A stretch of 22,516 nucleotides of DNA from positions 1-22,516 of the forward strand of contig CAYSLU010000088.1 in NCBI GenBank assembly GCA_964431965.1, read 5' to 3'. Below are positions 16,340-22,516 of this stretch, one piece after another. The position numbers and the translations under genes were made by a program. A model generated the notes under the pieces. That model was not told the DNA's origin, made no database searches, and saw nothing but the letters and a program-made list of their open reading frames with translations. Position 1 is the stretch's first letter; the number at the start of each line of letters is the position of its first letter. This DNA comes from CAYSLU01 sp964431965. GTDB taxonomy: Bacteria > Verrucomicrobiota > Kiritimatiellia > CAIKKV01 > CAYSLU01.

Positions 16340-16789
16340 ATGGATGCTGTTCAAACCCGGTCCGCGAGGGCATGGCTGCCGCGCAAGGACAGTTTCGCCC
16401 GCATCGCGTTCTGGCAGTTCATGACGTTCCTGGCGCTCCTGCTCGCGGTGTGGGTCAACGAACTGCTGGATCTGTCGGCGCTGGTCTACGAGACGCCTCC
16501 CCGTCCCCCGGACCTGTTCAACGCGAGCATTCTCTCGGCCGGCGTGCTTCTGGCGGCGATCGTCGCGGTCGGGCACAGCTACGCCCAGCAGAAGCGGATC
16601 ATACGGGGCTTCCTGACGGTGTGCTCGTACTGCCACAAGATCCGCATCAAGCACGAGGACTGGGAGCAGATGGAGTCCTTCGTGGTCTCGCGCTCACTGG
16701 CGTCCTTCAGCCATGGCGTGTGCCCGGACTGTTACGAAAAGATCACGAACGGGCAGGATCCGCGGCTGGGCGATTTCGGGCCGCGGTGA
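16340..16789 (+). CDS. Membrane-anchored protein with a double-CxxC (CSYC...CPDC) zinc-type C-terminal domain
   Basis: This 149-residue protein has two predicted membrane helices (about 22-43 and 62-82). A soluble C-terminus follows, with VCSYCHKIRIKHEDWEQ (Cys95, Cys98) and, about 30 residues on, FSHGVCPDCYEKI (Cys128, Cys131). The pattern CSYCxKIR...W...FSHGxCPxC is the familiar tail of many PAS and response-regulator proteins in bacteria and probably binds a metal. Here it stands alone with an anchor and no kinase, receiver or PAS part. By the positive-inside rule (Arg/Lys before helix 1 and after helix 2), both termini should be cytosolic. The ATG at 16340 is preferred to an in-frame TTG just before it. 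Its stop is 19 bases from the stop of the convergent DUF4838 gene. Confidence 0.75.
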   Translation: MDAVQTRSARAWLPRKDSFARIAFWQFMTFLALLLAVWVNELLDLSALVYETPPRPPDLFNASILSAGVLLAAIVAVGHSYAQQKRIIRGFLTVCSYCHKIRIKHEDWEQMESFVVSRSLASFSHGVCPDCYEKITNGQDPRLGDFGPR

Positions 16790-16808
16790 GCGCATCCCGC
16801 CGATCGGC

Positions 16809-18770
16809 TCAGGCCGGCGCCGGCGCGGCGGCCTTCTTCAGGTGCTCTTCCAACTCGTTGATCCGCCAGCGCAGCACGCCGGCGAACGTGGCGACGTCCA
16901 GGGCCGGGTGCAGCGCCGGCTCGTGCCGGCGGGCGAACTCGATGACGCGCTCATACCGGGAGCGGGTGTCCGGCGCCGCGGCCAGGTAGGACTCGACGGC
17001 CGGCAGCCAGAGGTCCAGCAGGGCCGCGTAGCTCGCCAGGTACTTCCAGGACAGCCGCACGGCGGGGACCGGGTGGCGGGCGTTGCGGTCGACCAGCTTG
17101 CGAAGGGCGCCCGCATCGGCGCGCAGGCGGGGAAGGTTGCGCCGTCCGGCGGCGATCCGCCGGCGGTCGACGGCCGGGGTGTAGACCGGCTCGAAGAACG
17201 GCTTCCAGAGGCCCGAGATGTGCTCGAGCAGCTGCGCCACGCGGGCCCCGTCGCGCCCGTAGGCATCGACGAACGTCTCGGCGACAATCCGGCTGAACGG
17301 CGCGCGGCGGTTCCACAGCGTGCGCGCCATCACGTCCATCAGCAGGTTGGTGGGGAAGGACTGGCGCTGGACCTGGCAGCTGTTGAAGCCGTGCAGGCCG
17401 ACGGCCTCCAGGCTCTGGATGTCGCGGTGCAGCGTGCGCGCGAGGGTGAAGTGGGCGAGGTCGTAGTAGGACGCCCAGAGCAGGTGGTAGTCGAAGTCGA
17501 ACCCGTCGCCCGGGAACTGCTTCTGCCAGGCGCGCAGGTAGGCGAGGTTCTCGGCGGCGCCCTTCGGGAAGGCGAGCTTGTTGCGCGCATAGTCGGCCAG
17601 CGCCGGGCGGCTCTTCTGCGCGTCGGCGAACGACTGGAGGTACGACCGGGTGATGGGCGCGAACATGAGGATGAAGCGGCCCGGGTTCCGCAGCCGCTCC
17701 CGCTCCGGGGGCCAGAACAGGTCGACGTACACGAGGAACACGATCCGCGTCGGAAGCCCGCGGCACGCGAGCTTCGCGTCGAGCTCGTTGAGCAGCTGCA
17801 CGTAGAAATCCGACGGGCGGGCCTTCGCGCAGTCCGGGCACTCGCAGTTGTTGTTGGATCCGTCCGCCAGCCAGAGGTGCAGCGCCGTGACCTCGGGATG
17901 CTCGGCGGCGTAGCCGACGATCTCGTCGGTCATCAGGTTCCGCACGGCGGGGTTGGAGTAGCAGAGGTTTGTGTTGAGCGGGACGCCGTGGAAGATGTCG
18001 CGCCTGCCGTTCAGCATGGCCAGGTATGCCTTGCGCTCGGCGGGCAGGTCCTGCTCGTGGCGGCCCCATCCCTCGCCGGGGATGCCGAGGGGGATGCAGG
18101 TCCAGCCGTGGCCCATGCGCTCAAAGCACAGGTCGCGCGTGCGCAGCTCGGCGACCGTGCGGGCGGCGAGGGCCTGGGCGCGGTCGGCGTCGAACAGCTC
18201 CGGCCGCATGTGGGCGGTGTCGGGGTGCCGGTACCAGTTGCTCCAGAACTGGGTGCCGTAGTTGAACTGGATGAAGTAGCCGTTCATTCCCTGCTTGGTC
18301 ATCCAGTCGATGAGGTCGGTCACGTGCTCCTCGGAGCAGGCGCCTTCGATGCAGATCGTGCGGTAGCGGTAGGACGGCGCCTCCTTCACGCGGATGCCGG
18401 GCCGAACGGGGCTCTTGAGGCGAGGGATGATCTCGCCGCGCGCGCCCGGCCGGATCCAGCGGAACCCCAGCGCGCGCAGGTAGCGGTACGCGGCGAAGAG
18501 CACGCTGCGGGGGTTGGATCCGGCCAGCACGTAGCCCCGGCCGTCCGCGCCGATCCGGACGGAGTCGTCCGCGTGCCGGAGGGCCGACGCCGACCGCCCG
18601 CCGGCGCCGGCTTCGAGCTTCAGCCGGAGCGTCACGTCGCCGGGCCGCAGGTCCCGCTCCGGGATGACCGGAACGGCCTTGCCGGTCGCCAGGCGCAGGT
18701 ACCGCGCCAGCTCCGCGGCGGCAAACTGGATCGCGGGATGATCATCGTGGCAGACGATAACCGTTCTCAT
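16809..18770 (-). CDS. DUF4838 domain protein with alpha-glucuronidase-like N-terminal domain
   Basis: This 653-residue protein has an N-terminal domain of about 130 residues (AAAELARYLRLATGKAVPVI) resembling the N-terminal domain of GH67-type glycosidases, joined to a barrel-like DUF4838 domain. The DUF4838 signature includes LHLWLADGSNNNCECPDC, with Cys309, Cys311 and Cys314, and S-x-x-Y-x-x-L-x-N-E-L-D. The family is frequent in PVC and Bacteroidetes glycan loci but has no firm function; a carbohydrate role is inference. There is no signal peptide, so the protein appears cytoplasmic. Its ATG at 18770 overlaps the alr stop as ATGA (18767-18770), arguing for coupled translation and against the much longer frame upstream. 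Confidence 0.85.
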   Translation of the reverse strand: MRTVIVCHDDHPAIQFAAAELARYLRLATGKAVPVIPERDLRPGDVTLRLKLEAGAGGRSASALRHADDSVRIGADGRGYVLAGSNPRSVLFAAYRYLRALGFRWIRPGARGEIIPRLKSPVRPGIRVKEAPSYRYRTICIEGACSEEHVTDLIDWMTKQGMNGYFIQFNYGTQFWSNWYRHPDTAHMRPELFDADRAQALAARTVAELRTRDLCFERMGHGWTCIPLGIPGEGWGRHEQDLPAERKAYLAMLNGRRDIFHGVPLNTNLCYSNPAVRNLMTDEIVGYAAEHPEVTALHLWLADGSNNNCECPDCAKARPSDFYVQLLNELDAKLACRGLPTRIVFLVYVDLFWPPERERLRNPGRFILMFAPITRSYLQSFADAQKSRPALADYARNKLAFPKGAAENLAYLRAWQKQFPGDGFDFDYHLLWASYYDLAHFTLARTLHRDIQSLEAVGLHGFNSCQVQRQSFPTNLLMDVMARTLWNRRAPFSRIVAETFVDAYGRDGARVAQLLEHISGLWKPFFEPVYTPAVDRRRIAAGRRNLPRLRADAGALRKLVDRNARHPVPAVRLSWKYLASYAALLDLWLPAVESYLAAAPDTRSRYERVIEFARRHEPALHPALDVATFAGVLRWRINELEEHLKKAAAPAPA

Positions 18771-19897
18771 CGATTGGCTCCTTCTCGATCGGCGGTCTCC
18801 ATCAGCGGGCTGCGTATACCGGTCAGTATCTCGTAGGGGATCGTGCCGCTCAGGGCGGCCAGCTCGTCGGCCCACACCGACAGCCCGCCCCGGCTTCCCA
18901 TCAGCACGGCCTCGTCGCCTTCGCGGACGGGCGCGCTGCGGCCGGCGTCGACGGTGATCAGGTTCATGCTCACGCGCCCCACCACCGGGCACAGCCGGTC
19001 CCCGATGATGACCCGAGCGGCGTTGCCCAGCCGCCGCGGATAGCCATCCGCGTAGCCGGCGGCCAGCGTGGCGATGCGCGTGGGCGCGGGTGTGGCGTAC
19101 GTGCTTCCGTAGCCTACCGGGAATCCGGCGGGCACGTCCTTGGTCAGGATCACGCGCGTCTTCCACTCGAGGCAGGGCTGGGTGGCCGCGCGCGCGGCGG
19201 CGCCCGACGGGCCGTAGCCGTAGAGCAGGATGCCGAGGCGCACGGCTTCGACGTCCCAGTCGCGGGCCCGGCCGTAGCCGCCACTGTTGGCCATGTGCCG
19301 GAACGGAACGGAGAGGCCGCGGGCGCGGCAGGACTTCCAGGCCTCGGCGAACCGGCCGGCCTGCACCTCCGCGAAATCGGACCCGGGCTCGTCGGCCGAG
19401 GCGAAGTGCGTGTAGGCGCCTTCGAGGCGCAGGCCGGGCGCGGCGGCGAGGGGCGCCAGCGCGTCGGCGGCCCGGTCCCAGGCGAGTCCGAGCCGGCCCA
19501 TGCCGGTGTCGATCTCCGCGTGGCACCGGAGCGGCTCGCGAAGCCGGCGGCACTCCTCGGCCAGGCGCGCGATCTGGTCCGGGCCCACGATCGACGCGTC
19601 GATGCCGACGGCGGCGGCTTCGGCCGGCTCGCCCGGCCAGAGGGGCCCGAGCAGCAGGATGCGCGCCGCGGGCAGGTCGCGCCGCAGCACCAGCGCCGAG
19701 TCGAGCCCGACCACGGCGAACCAGCGGACCCCGGCCTCCCAGGCGCAGGCCGCGGCGGCTCCCATGCCGTGGCCGTAGGCGTCGGACTTCACCACGAAGA
19801 TGAGCTGCGAGCCGGGCGAGAGGGCCGCCTGTGCGGCGGCCAGGTTGCGGCGCAGGACGGCCCGCCGCAGCTCGCGCCATGCGTGCGGCGCGCTCAT
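18767..19897 (-). CDS. alr: Alanine racemase
   Basis: This 376-residue PLP enzyme interconverts L- and D-alanine for peptidoglycan. PLP-binding Lys37 is in VVKSDAYGHG, and the catalytic tyrosine Tyr267 is in YGSTYATP, just before the RIATLAAGYADGYPR strand. The MGRLG and VGRVSMN motifs are also present; the last has Asn where Asp is more common. Length and the N-terminal barrel/C-terminal beta-domain order are normal. The ATG at 19897 has GGGAGGAG about six bases upstream and overlaps the stop of the upstream acyltransferase as ATGA (19894-19897). It is the middle gene of a three-gene minus-strand operon, and its own stop overlaps the DUF4838 start. Confidence 0.95.
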   Translation of the reverse strand: MSAPHAWRELRRAVLRRNLAAAQAALSPGSQLIFVVKSDAYGHGMGAAAACAWEAGVRWFAVVGLDSALVLRRDLPAARILLLGPLWPGEPAEAAAVGIDASIVGPDQIARLAEECRRLREPLRCHAEIDTGMGRLGLAWDRAADALAPLAAAPGLRLEGAYTHFASADEPGSDFAEVQAGRFAEAWKSCRARGLSVPFRHMANSGGYGRARDWDVEAVRLGILLYGYGPSGAAARAATQPCLEWKTRVILTKDVPAGFPVGYGSTYATPAPTRIATLAAGYADGYPRRLGNAARVIIGDRLCPVVGRVSMNLITVDAGRSAPVREGDEAVLMGSRGGLSVWADELAALSGTIPYEILTGIRSPLMETADREGANR

Positions 19898-20724
19898 TCG
19901 TCTCCTCCCGCCGCGGCTGCGGAGACGATCGGCACCCCCCACTCGCGCATGCAGCCGGAGATGAAGGCCACCACCGCCTCATGCTGGGCGCGGCCGTTAC
20001 CCTCGACGCGGATGGGCGCGCCGAACCGGTAGTGCACGGTGCGGGCGGGGTATACCGGCCCCAGCTCCTTGACCGGCCAGCCGATCCCCAGGAAGTCGGT
20101 GCGGAGCGCCAGCGGCACGACCGGCACGCCCGATCGCGCCGCCAGCTTGGTGCCCATGGTGTTGAAGACGGCGGTGTTGAAGACGGGCTGGCGGGTGGCC
20201 TGGGGGAACAGGACGACCGACACGCCGGACCGCAGCCGGTCGCCGCCCAGCGCGAGGACCTGCTTGAAGTCCTCGCGAGGGTTGCGGCGGGTCACGGTGA
20301 TGGGGGCTGTGCTGCGCATGATGGGGCCGAAGAAGGGGTAGCGCTGCAGCGACTCCTTGACCACGAAGGCGATGCGGGCGAACGGCAGCAGGAGGCCCGG
20401 CAGCATGAACGTCTCGAGCGTGCTCATGTGGTTGCCGATGAACACCGCGGGCCCGCGCAGGGCGGCCAGGTGCTCGAGCCCGGAGATGGAAACCCGCCCG
20501 CCGCACGCCTCCACGGCTTGAAGCGTCCGGAAGGCGCAGTCGCCGAAGGTCGGGGTGTCGAACCGGCCGCGCCGCGCCCGGCGCCAGCCGTGCCAGACAA
20601 TGCCGGCCGCGCGCGCGTGATAGCACGCCGTGGCCGCGAAGCACCCCGGCGGGGCATTCGGCCCGGCCGGGGTCTCGTAGCCGCCGGCTTCCCTGAGTTG
20701 GCGGACGAACTCCTCGTAGCGCAT
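19894..20724 (-). CDS. 1-acylglycerol-3-phosphate acyltransferase-like protein (PlsC family)
   Basis: This 276-residue protein has the PlsC/LPLAT fold signature. The first block is GNHMSTLET with His99, and Glu104 in place of the usual Asp of HX4D. A substrate-binding block LFPQATRQP stands where FPEGTRS is typical, and a VPVVPLAL segment follows. The family transfers acyl chains to lysophosphatidate or related lipids at the membrane. HX4E with an FPQATR block is probably a distinct subfamily, so the acceptor is uncertain. Only one modest hydrophobic stretch is visible (PGLLLPFARIAFVV). The ATG at 20724 has AGGAA about five bases upstream. It is the first gene of the plsC-like/alr/DUF4838 unit, with a divergent promoter facing nusA. 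Confidence 0.88.
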   Translation of the reverse strand: MRYEEFVRQLREAGGYETPAGPNAPPGCFAATACYHARAAGIVWHGWRRARRGRFDTPTFGDCAFRTLQAVEACGGRVSISGLEHLAALRGPAVFIGNHMSTLETFMLPGLLLPFARIAFVVKESLQRYPFFGPIMRSTAPITVTRRNPREDFKQVLALGGDRLRSGVSVVLFPQATRQPVFNTAVFNTMGTKLAARSGVPVVPLALRTDFLGIGWPVKELGPVYPARTVHYRFGAPIRVEGNGRAQHEAVVAFISGCMREWGVPIVSAAAAGGDE

Positions 20725-20754
20725 CGCGGTTCCTATCGCGGCATTTGGGGCGCG

Positions 20755-20783
20755 TATTTAGCACCCCCCCAAGAGGCTGACAA
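20755..20783 (-). promoter_or_regulatory. Promoter for the plsC-like/alr/DUF4838 operon
   Basis: On the minus strand a TTGTCA (plus 20778-20783) is separated by exactly 17 bases from TAAATA (plus 20755-20760). The -35 matches consensus in five of six positions and the -10 in three. Transcription would start near 20748, giving a leader of roughly 24 bases. It is divergent to the nusA promoter. Confidence 0.45.
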
Positions 20784-20817
20784 GGTTGGACTTATGTTGC
20801 GGGAGTCAGATTGGCGC

Positions 20818-20846
20818 TTGACTGGACGGGGGAGCGTGCATAGATT
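20818..20846 (+). promoter_or_regulatory. Promoter for the nusA leader and nusA-infB operon
   Basis: TTGACT at 20818-20823 and TAGATT at 20841-20846 are 17 bases apart, close to sigma-70 consensus. The predicted start is near 20853, just before the run of hairpins that precedes nusA. Confidence 0.55.
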
Positions 20847-20852
20847 CTCTGA

Positions 20853-20941
20853 CTCTTGAATAGGGAGCCCCGCGTTCCGGCGGGTTTGTGCGACTGCCGA
20901 CCGGCAGATCGCCGAGGCGAGTGGGGCAACCCACTTTTTTT
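20853..20941 (+). ncRNA. Candidate structured leader or small RNA ahead of nusA
   Basis: A transcript from the predicted promoter to the T-run would be about 89 nt with three successive hairpins. CCCGC/GCGGG pair at 20869-20873 and 20880-20884. A nine-pair stem GCGACTGCC/GGCAG(a)TCGC with one bulged A and a GACC loop spans 20890-20912. The terminator spans 20920-20941. No tRNA signature (TTCGA arm, CCA) is present and I match it to no named family. It may be an attenuator controlling nusA or an independent small RNA. Confidence 0.45.
20920..20941 (+). terminator. Intrinsic terminator/attenuator in the nusA leader
   Basis: AGTGGG (20920-20925) and CCCACT (20930-20935) form a perfect six-base stem closed by a GCAA tetraloop, followed by seven T (20935-20941). 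It lies 46 bases before the nusA ATG and downstream of the best nusA promoter, so transcripts must read through it to reach nusA. Confidence 0.75.
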
Positions 20942-20987
20942 GTGTGAAGATGGATGCGGCTGCGGCAGCCGGAGCGGTGATGTCATC

Positions 20988-22259
20988 ATGAACGGCGAGC
21001 TCATAGCGGTTCTGGATTACATGGAGAAGGAGCGCGGGATCGATCGCGAGACGCTGCTCCAAGCGGTGGAGTCCGCCCTGCAGCAGGCATCGCGGAAGAG
21101 CGTCGCGTCGGCCCATGAGCTGCGGATAGCGATCGACCGCAAGACGTGCGACATCCGGGCGTTCGCCACGGTGACCGTTGTGGACCGGGCGAAGGCCCTT
21201 CAGGACGAGATCACCCTGCCCAACGCCCGGCGCATCAAGCCGGACGCCCAGCTGGGCGAGACCGTCGAGATGGAAGTCACGCCGAAGGATTTCGGCCGGA
21301 TTGCGGCGCAGACGGCCAAGCAGACCATTCTGCAGACCATCCGGAAGGTCGAGCGGAGCATCATTTTCGACGAGTACAAGGACCGCGTGGGCGACATCGT
21401 GAGCGGGTCGGTCCGCCGCTTCGAGCGGGGCGACATCGTCATCGACCTGGGGCGCGCCGAATCGATCCTCCCGAACAAGGAGCGGATTCCGGGCGAGGAG
21501 TACCAGGTGGGCGACCGCGTCCGCACGCTCGTGCTGGCGGTCCAGGACAACTCGAGCAGCCCCGGCGTGGTGCTGTCGCGCAGCCATCCGGACTTCGTGA
21601 AGCGGCTGTTCACGCTGGAAGTGGCGGAGATCGCGGACGGAACGGTCGAGATCATGGGCGTCGCCCGCGAGGCCGGCTACCGGACGAAGATGGCCGTCGT
21701 TTCGCACGACGAGAAGGTCGACCCCGTGGGCGCCTGCGTCGGAATGCGCGGCATCCGGGTGAAGAACATCGTGCGCGAGCTGTCGGGCGAGAAGATCGAC
21801 ATCGTCCGGTGGAGCGACGATGTGAAGACGTACGTGACGAACGCACTGGCGCCCGCCAAGCTGCTCAAGGTTGTGGTCGATGCGGAACAGCAGATGGTGC
21901 ACGTCACGACCGACGCGGACCAGCTGTCGCTGGCGATCGGCAAGCGGGGCCAGAACGTGCGGTTGACGGCCAAGCTCATCGGCTGGCGGATCGACATCCA
22001 GAAGGAAGAGGGCGAGATCAGCTTCGAGGAGAAGGTTGCCAAGGCCGTGGACCGGCTGGCGGCGATCGAGCTCATCGGCCGCGACAAGGCGGAAAAGCTG
22101 GTCCAGGCCGGCTACCTGAACATCGAGGGCATTCTGGCGGCCGAGATCAGCGATCTCGAGGAGATCGCCGGTTTCGACGCGCCGACGGCCAAGGCAGTTT
22201 ACGAGGCGGCCGCGGCCGCGCAGGCGGCTCAGCAGACTCCGCAGACGGAAGGCGAATAG
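20988..22259 (+). CDS. nusA: Transcription termination/antitermination factor NusA
   Basis: This 423-residue protein binds RNA polymerase and nascent RNA to control pausing, termination and antitermination. Domains in order are the N-terminal RNAP-binding domain (1-130), S1 (about 135-190, GDIVSGSVRRFERGDIVIDL), KH1 (about 195-275, with VGMRGIRVKNIVREL), KH2 (about 295-345, with SLAIGKRGQNVRL) and a helix-hairpin-helix segment (about 355-410, IELIGRDKAEKLVQAGY). Proteobacteria carry two acidic repeats at the end; here the tail is short and Ala/Gln-rich. The ATG at 20988 is chosen because homology starts at MNGELIAVLDYMEKE. GGTGAT six bases upstream is a weak Shine-Dalgarno, with a GGAG further off. 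It is followed after six bases by infB. No rimP lies between the promoter and nusA. Confidence 0.96.
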   Translation: MNGELIAVLDYMEKERGIDRETLLQAVESALQQASRKSVASAHELRIAIDRKTCDIRAFATVTVVDRAKALQDEITLPNARRIKPDAQLGETVEMEVTPKDFGRIAAQTAKQTILQTIRKVERSIIFDEYKDRVGDIVSGSVRRFERGDIVIDLGRAESILPNKERIPGEEYQVGDRVRTLVLAVQDNSSSPGVVLSRSHPDFVKRLFTLEVAEIADGTVEIMGVAREAGYRTKMAVVSHDEKVDPVGACVGMRGIRVKNIVRELSGEKIDIVRWSDDVKTYVTNALAPAKLLKVVVDAEQQMVHVTTDADQLSLAIGKRGQNVRLTAKLIGWRIDIQKEEGEISFEEKVAKAVDRLAAIELIGRDKAEKLVQAGYLNIEGILAAEISDLEEIAGFDAPTAKAVYEAAAAAQAAQQTPQTEGE

Positions 22260-22265
22260 CGGCGC

Positions 22266-22516
22266 ATGAGAGTTCACGAACTGGCTAAGGAATTGAATCT
22301 GTCCAGCAAGGATATGCTGGACAAGGTGCACGCGCTCGGCATCGAGGCCAAGACGCATTCGAGCTCGCTTGACGCCCAGGCGGTGGAGCGCGTTCGCTCG
22401 GCCTGCCGGGCGGTCCCGGCCCCGGCGCCGGCGGCTCCGGCCGAGCCGCCGAAAGCGGCCGTGGCCCCTCCCGCCAAGCCGGCCGCGCCGGCCGCGGCAC
22501 CTGCGAAGGCCCCGGT
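22266..22516 (+). CDS. infB: Translation initiation factor IF-2, N-terminal part
   Basis: The reading frame is open to the window edge, so only the first 83 codons are seen. It begins MRVHELAKELNLSSKDMLDK, the IF2_N domain (helical, about 50 residues), and then turns into the Ala/Pro/Lys-rich linker typical of long IF-2 proteins. IF-2 is the GTPase that places fMet-tRNA on the 30S subunit; its G domain lies beyond the edge. The start is six bases after the nusA stop, so the two genes are almost certainly cotranscribed. Confidence 0.95.
   Translation, partial: MRVHELAKELNLSSKDMLDKVHALGIEAKTHSSSLDAQAVERVRSACRAVPAPAPAAPAEPPKAAVAPPAKPAAPAAAPAKAP

Noticed and set aside
16713..18836. 707-codon plus-strand frame opposite the DUF4838 gene
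   Set aside because: It reads as a low-complexity Val/Gly/Arg/Glu shadow with no domains, while the minus strand holds a clear DUF4838 protein coupled to alr.
18771..19982. N-terminal extension that would make the DUF4838 protein 1057 residues
   Set aside because: The extension is the alr gene read in another frame. The ATG at 18770 overlapping the alr stop is the natural start.
20853..20941. Possible tRNA ahead of nusA, as with metY in enterobacteria
   Set aside because: No TTCGA-type T arm, no acceptor stem pairing and no anticodon loop geometry. The hairpins are sequential, not a cloverleaf.

Overview
The window is GC-rich (roughly two thirds G+C), densely coded bacterial chromosome. It reads like a member of the PVC group (Planctomycetes-Verrucomicrobia-Chlamydiae), most likely Kiritimatiellota or Verrucomicrobiota. 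This is an inference from family content: a heparinase II/III-type lyase beside a possible sulfatase tail, a DUF4838 protein, very large secreted multi-domain proteins with Gly-Thr-Asn-rich beta structure, and a degenerate calcium-type repeat followed by a C-terminal FYRV-type domain. No rRNA, tRNA, CRISPR array, insertion sequence or integrase was seen.

Layout. Positions 1-3862 hold a plus-strand catabolic cluster: the last 16 codons of a possible sulfatase, a heparinase II/III family protein and a CocE/NonD (S15-type) serine hydrolase. Positions 3975-8696 encode a 1573-residue secreted protein that joins a FecR-like domain, a TolB-like propeller, a PKD-like insert, a ZU5-like region, a DUF11 domain, a glycosidase-like barrel whose expected nucleophile is missing, and a C-terminal surface-type domain. 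On the minus strand, thiL (thiamine-phosphate kinase) and tsaE (tRNA t6A ATPase) overlap by ATGA. Positions 10223-14014 encode a second giant secreted protein: five tandem 72-residue propeller blades, two Fn3-like domains and two copies of a Gly-rich beta-helix module. An HAD phosphatase and a PIG-L deacetylase then converge with a 43-bp coding overlap. Two small membrane proteins follow, the second carrying a cytosolic double-CxxC zinc-type motif.

From 16809 to 20724 a minus-strand operon (acyltransferase, alanine racemase, DUF4838 protein) is joined at both junctions by 4-bp ATGA overlaps. It is fired from a divergent promoter region shared with the nusA-infB transcription/translation operon, which leaves the window inside infB. 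Between the nusA promoter and the nusA start lies a leader of about 90 nt with three successive hairpins. The last is a textbook intrinsic terminator (6-bp stem, GCAA loop, seven T), which suggests attenuation of nusA or a small RNA. I consider this leader and the degenerate glycosidase fusion the two most notable points.

Start codons were chosen by Shine-Dalgarno spacing and family homology, so several differ from the longest open frame. No searches were run. All family calls come from motifs read by eye.
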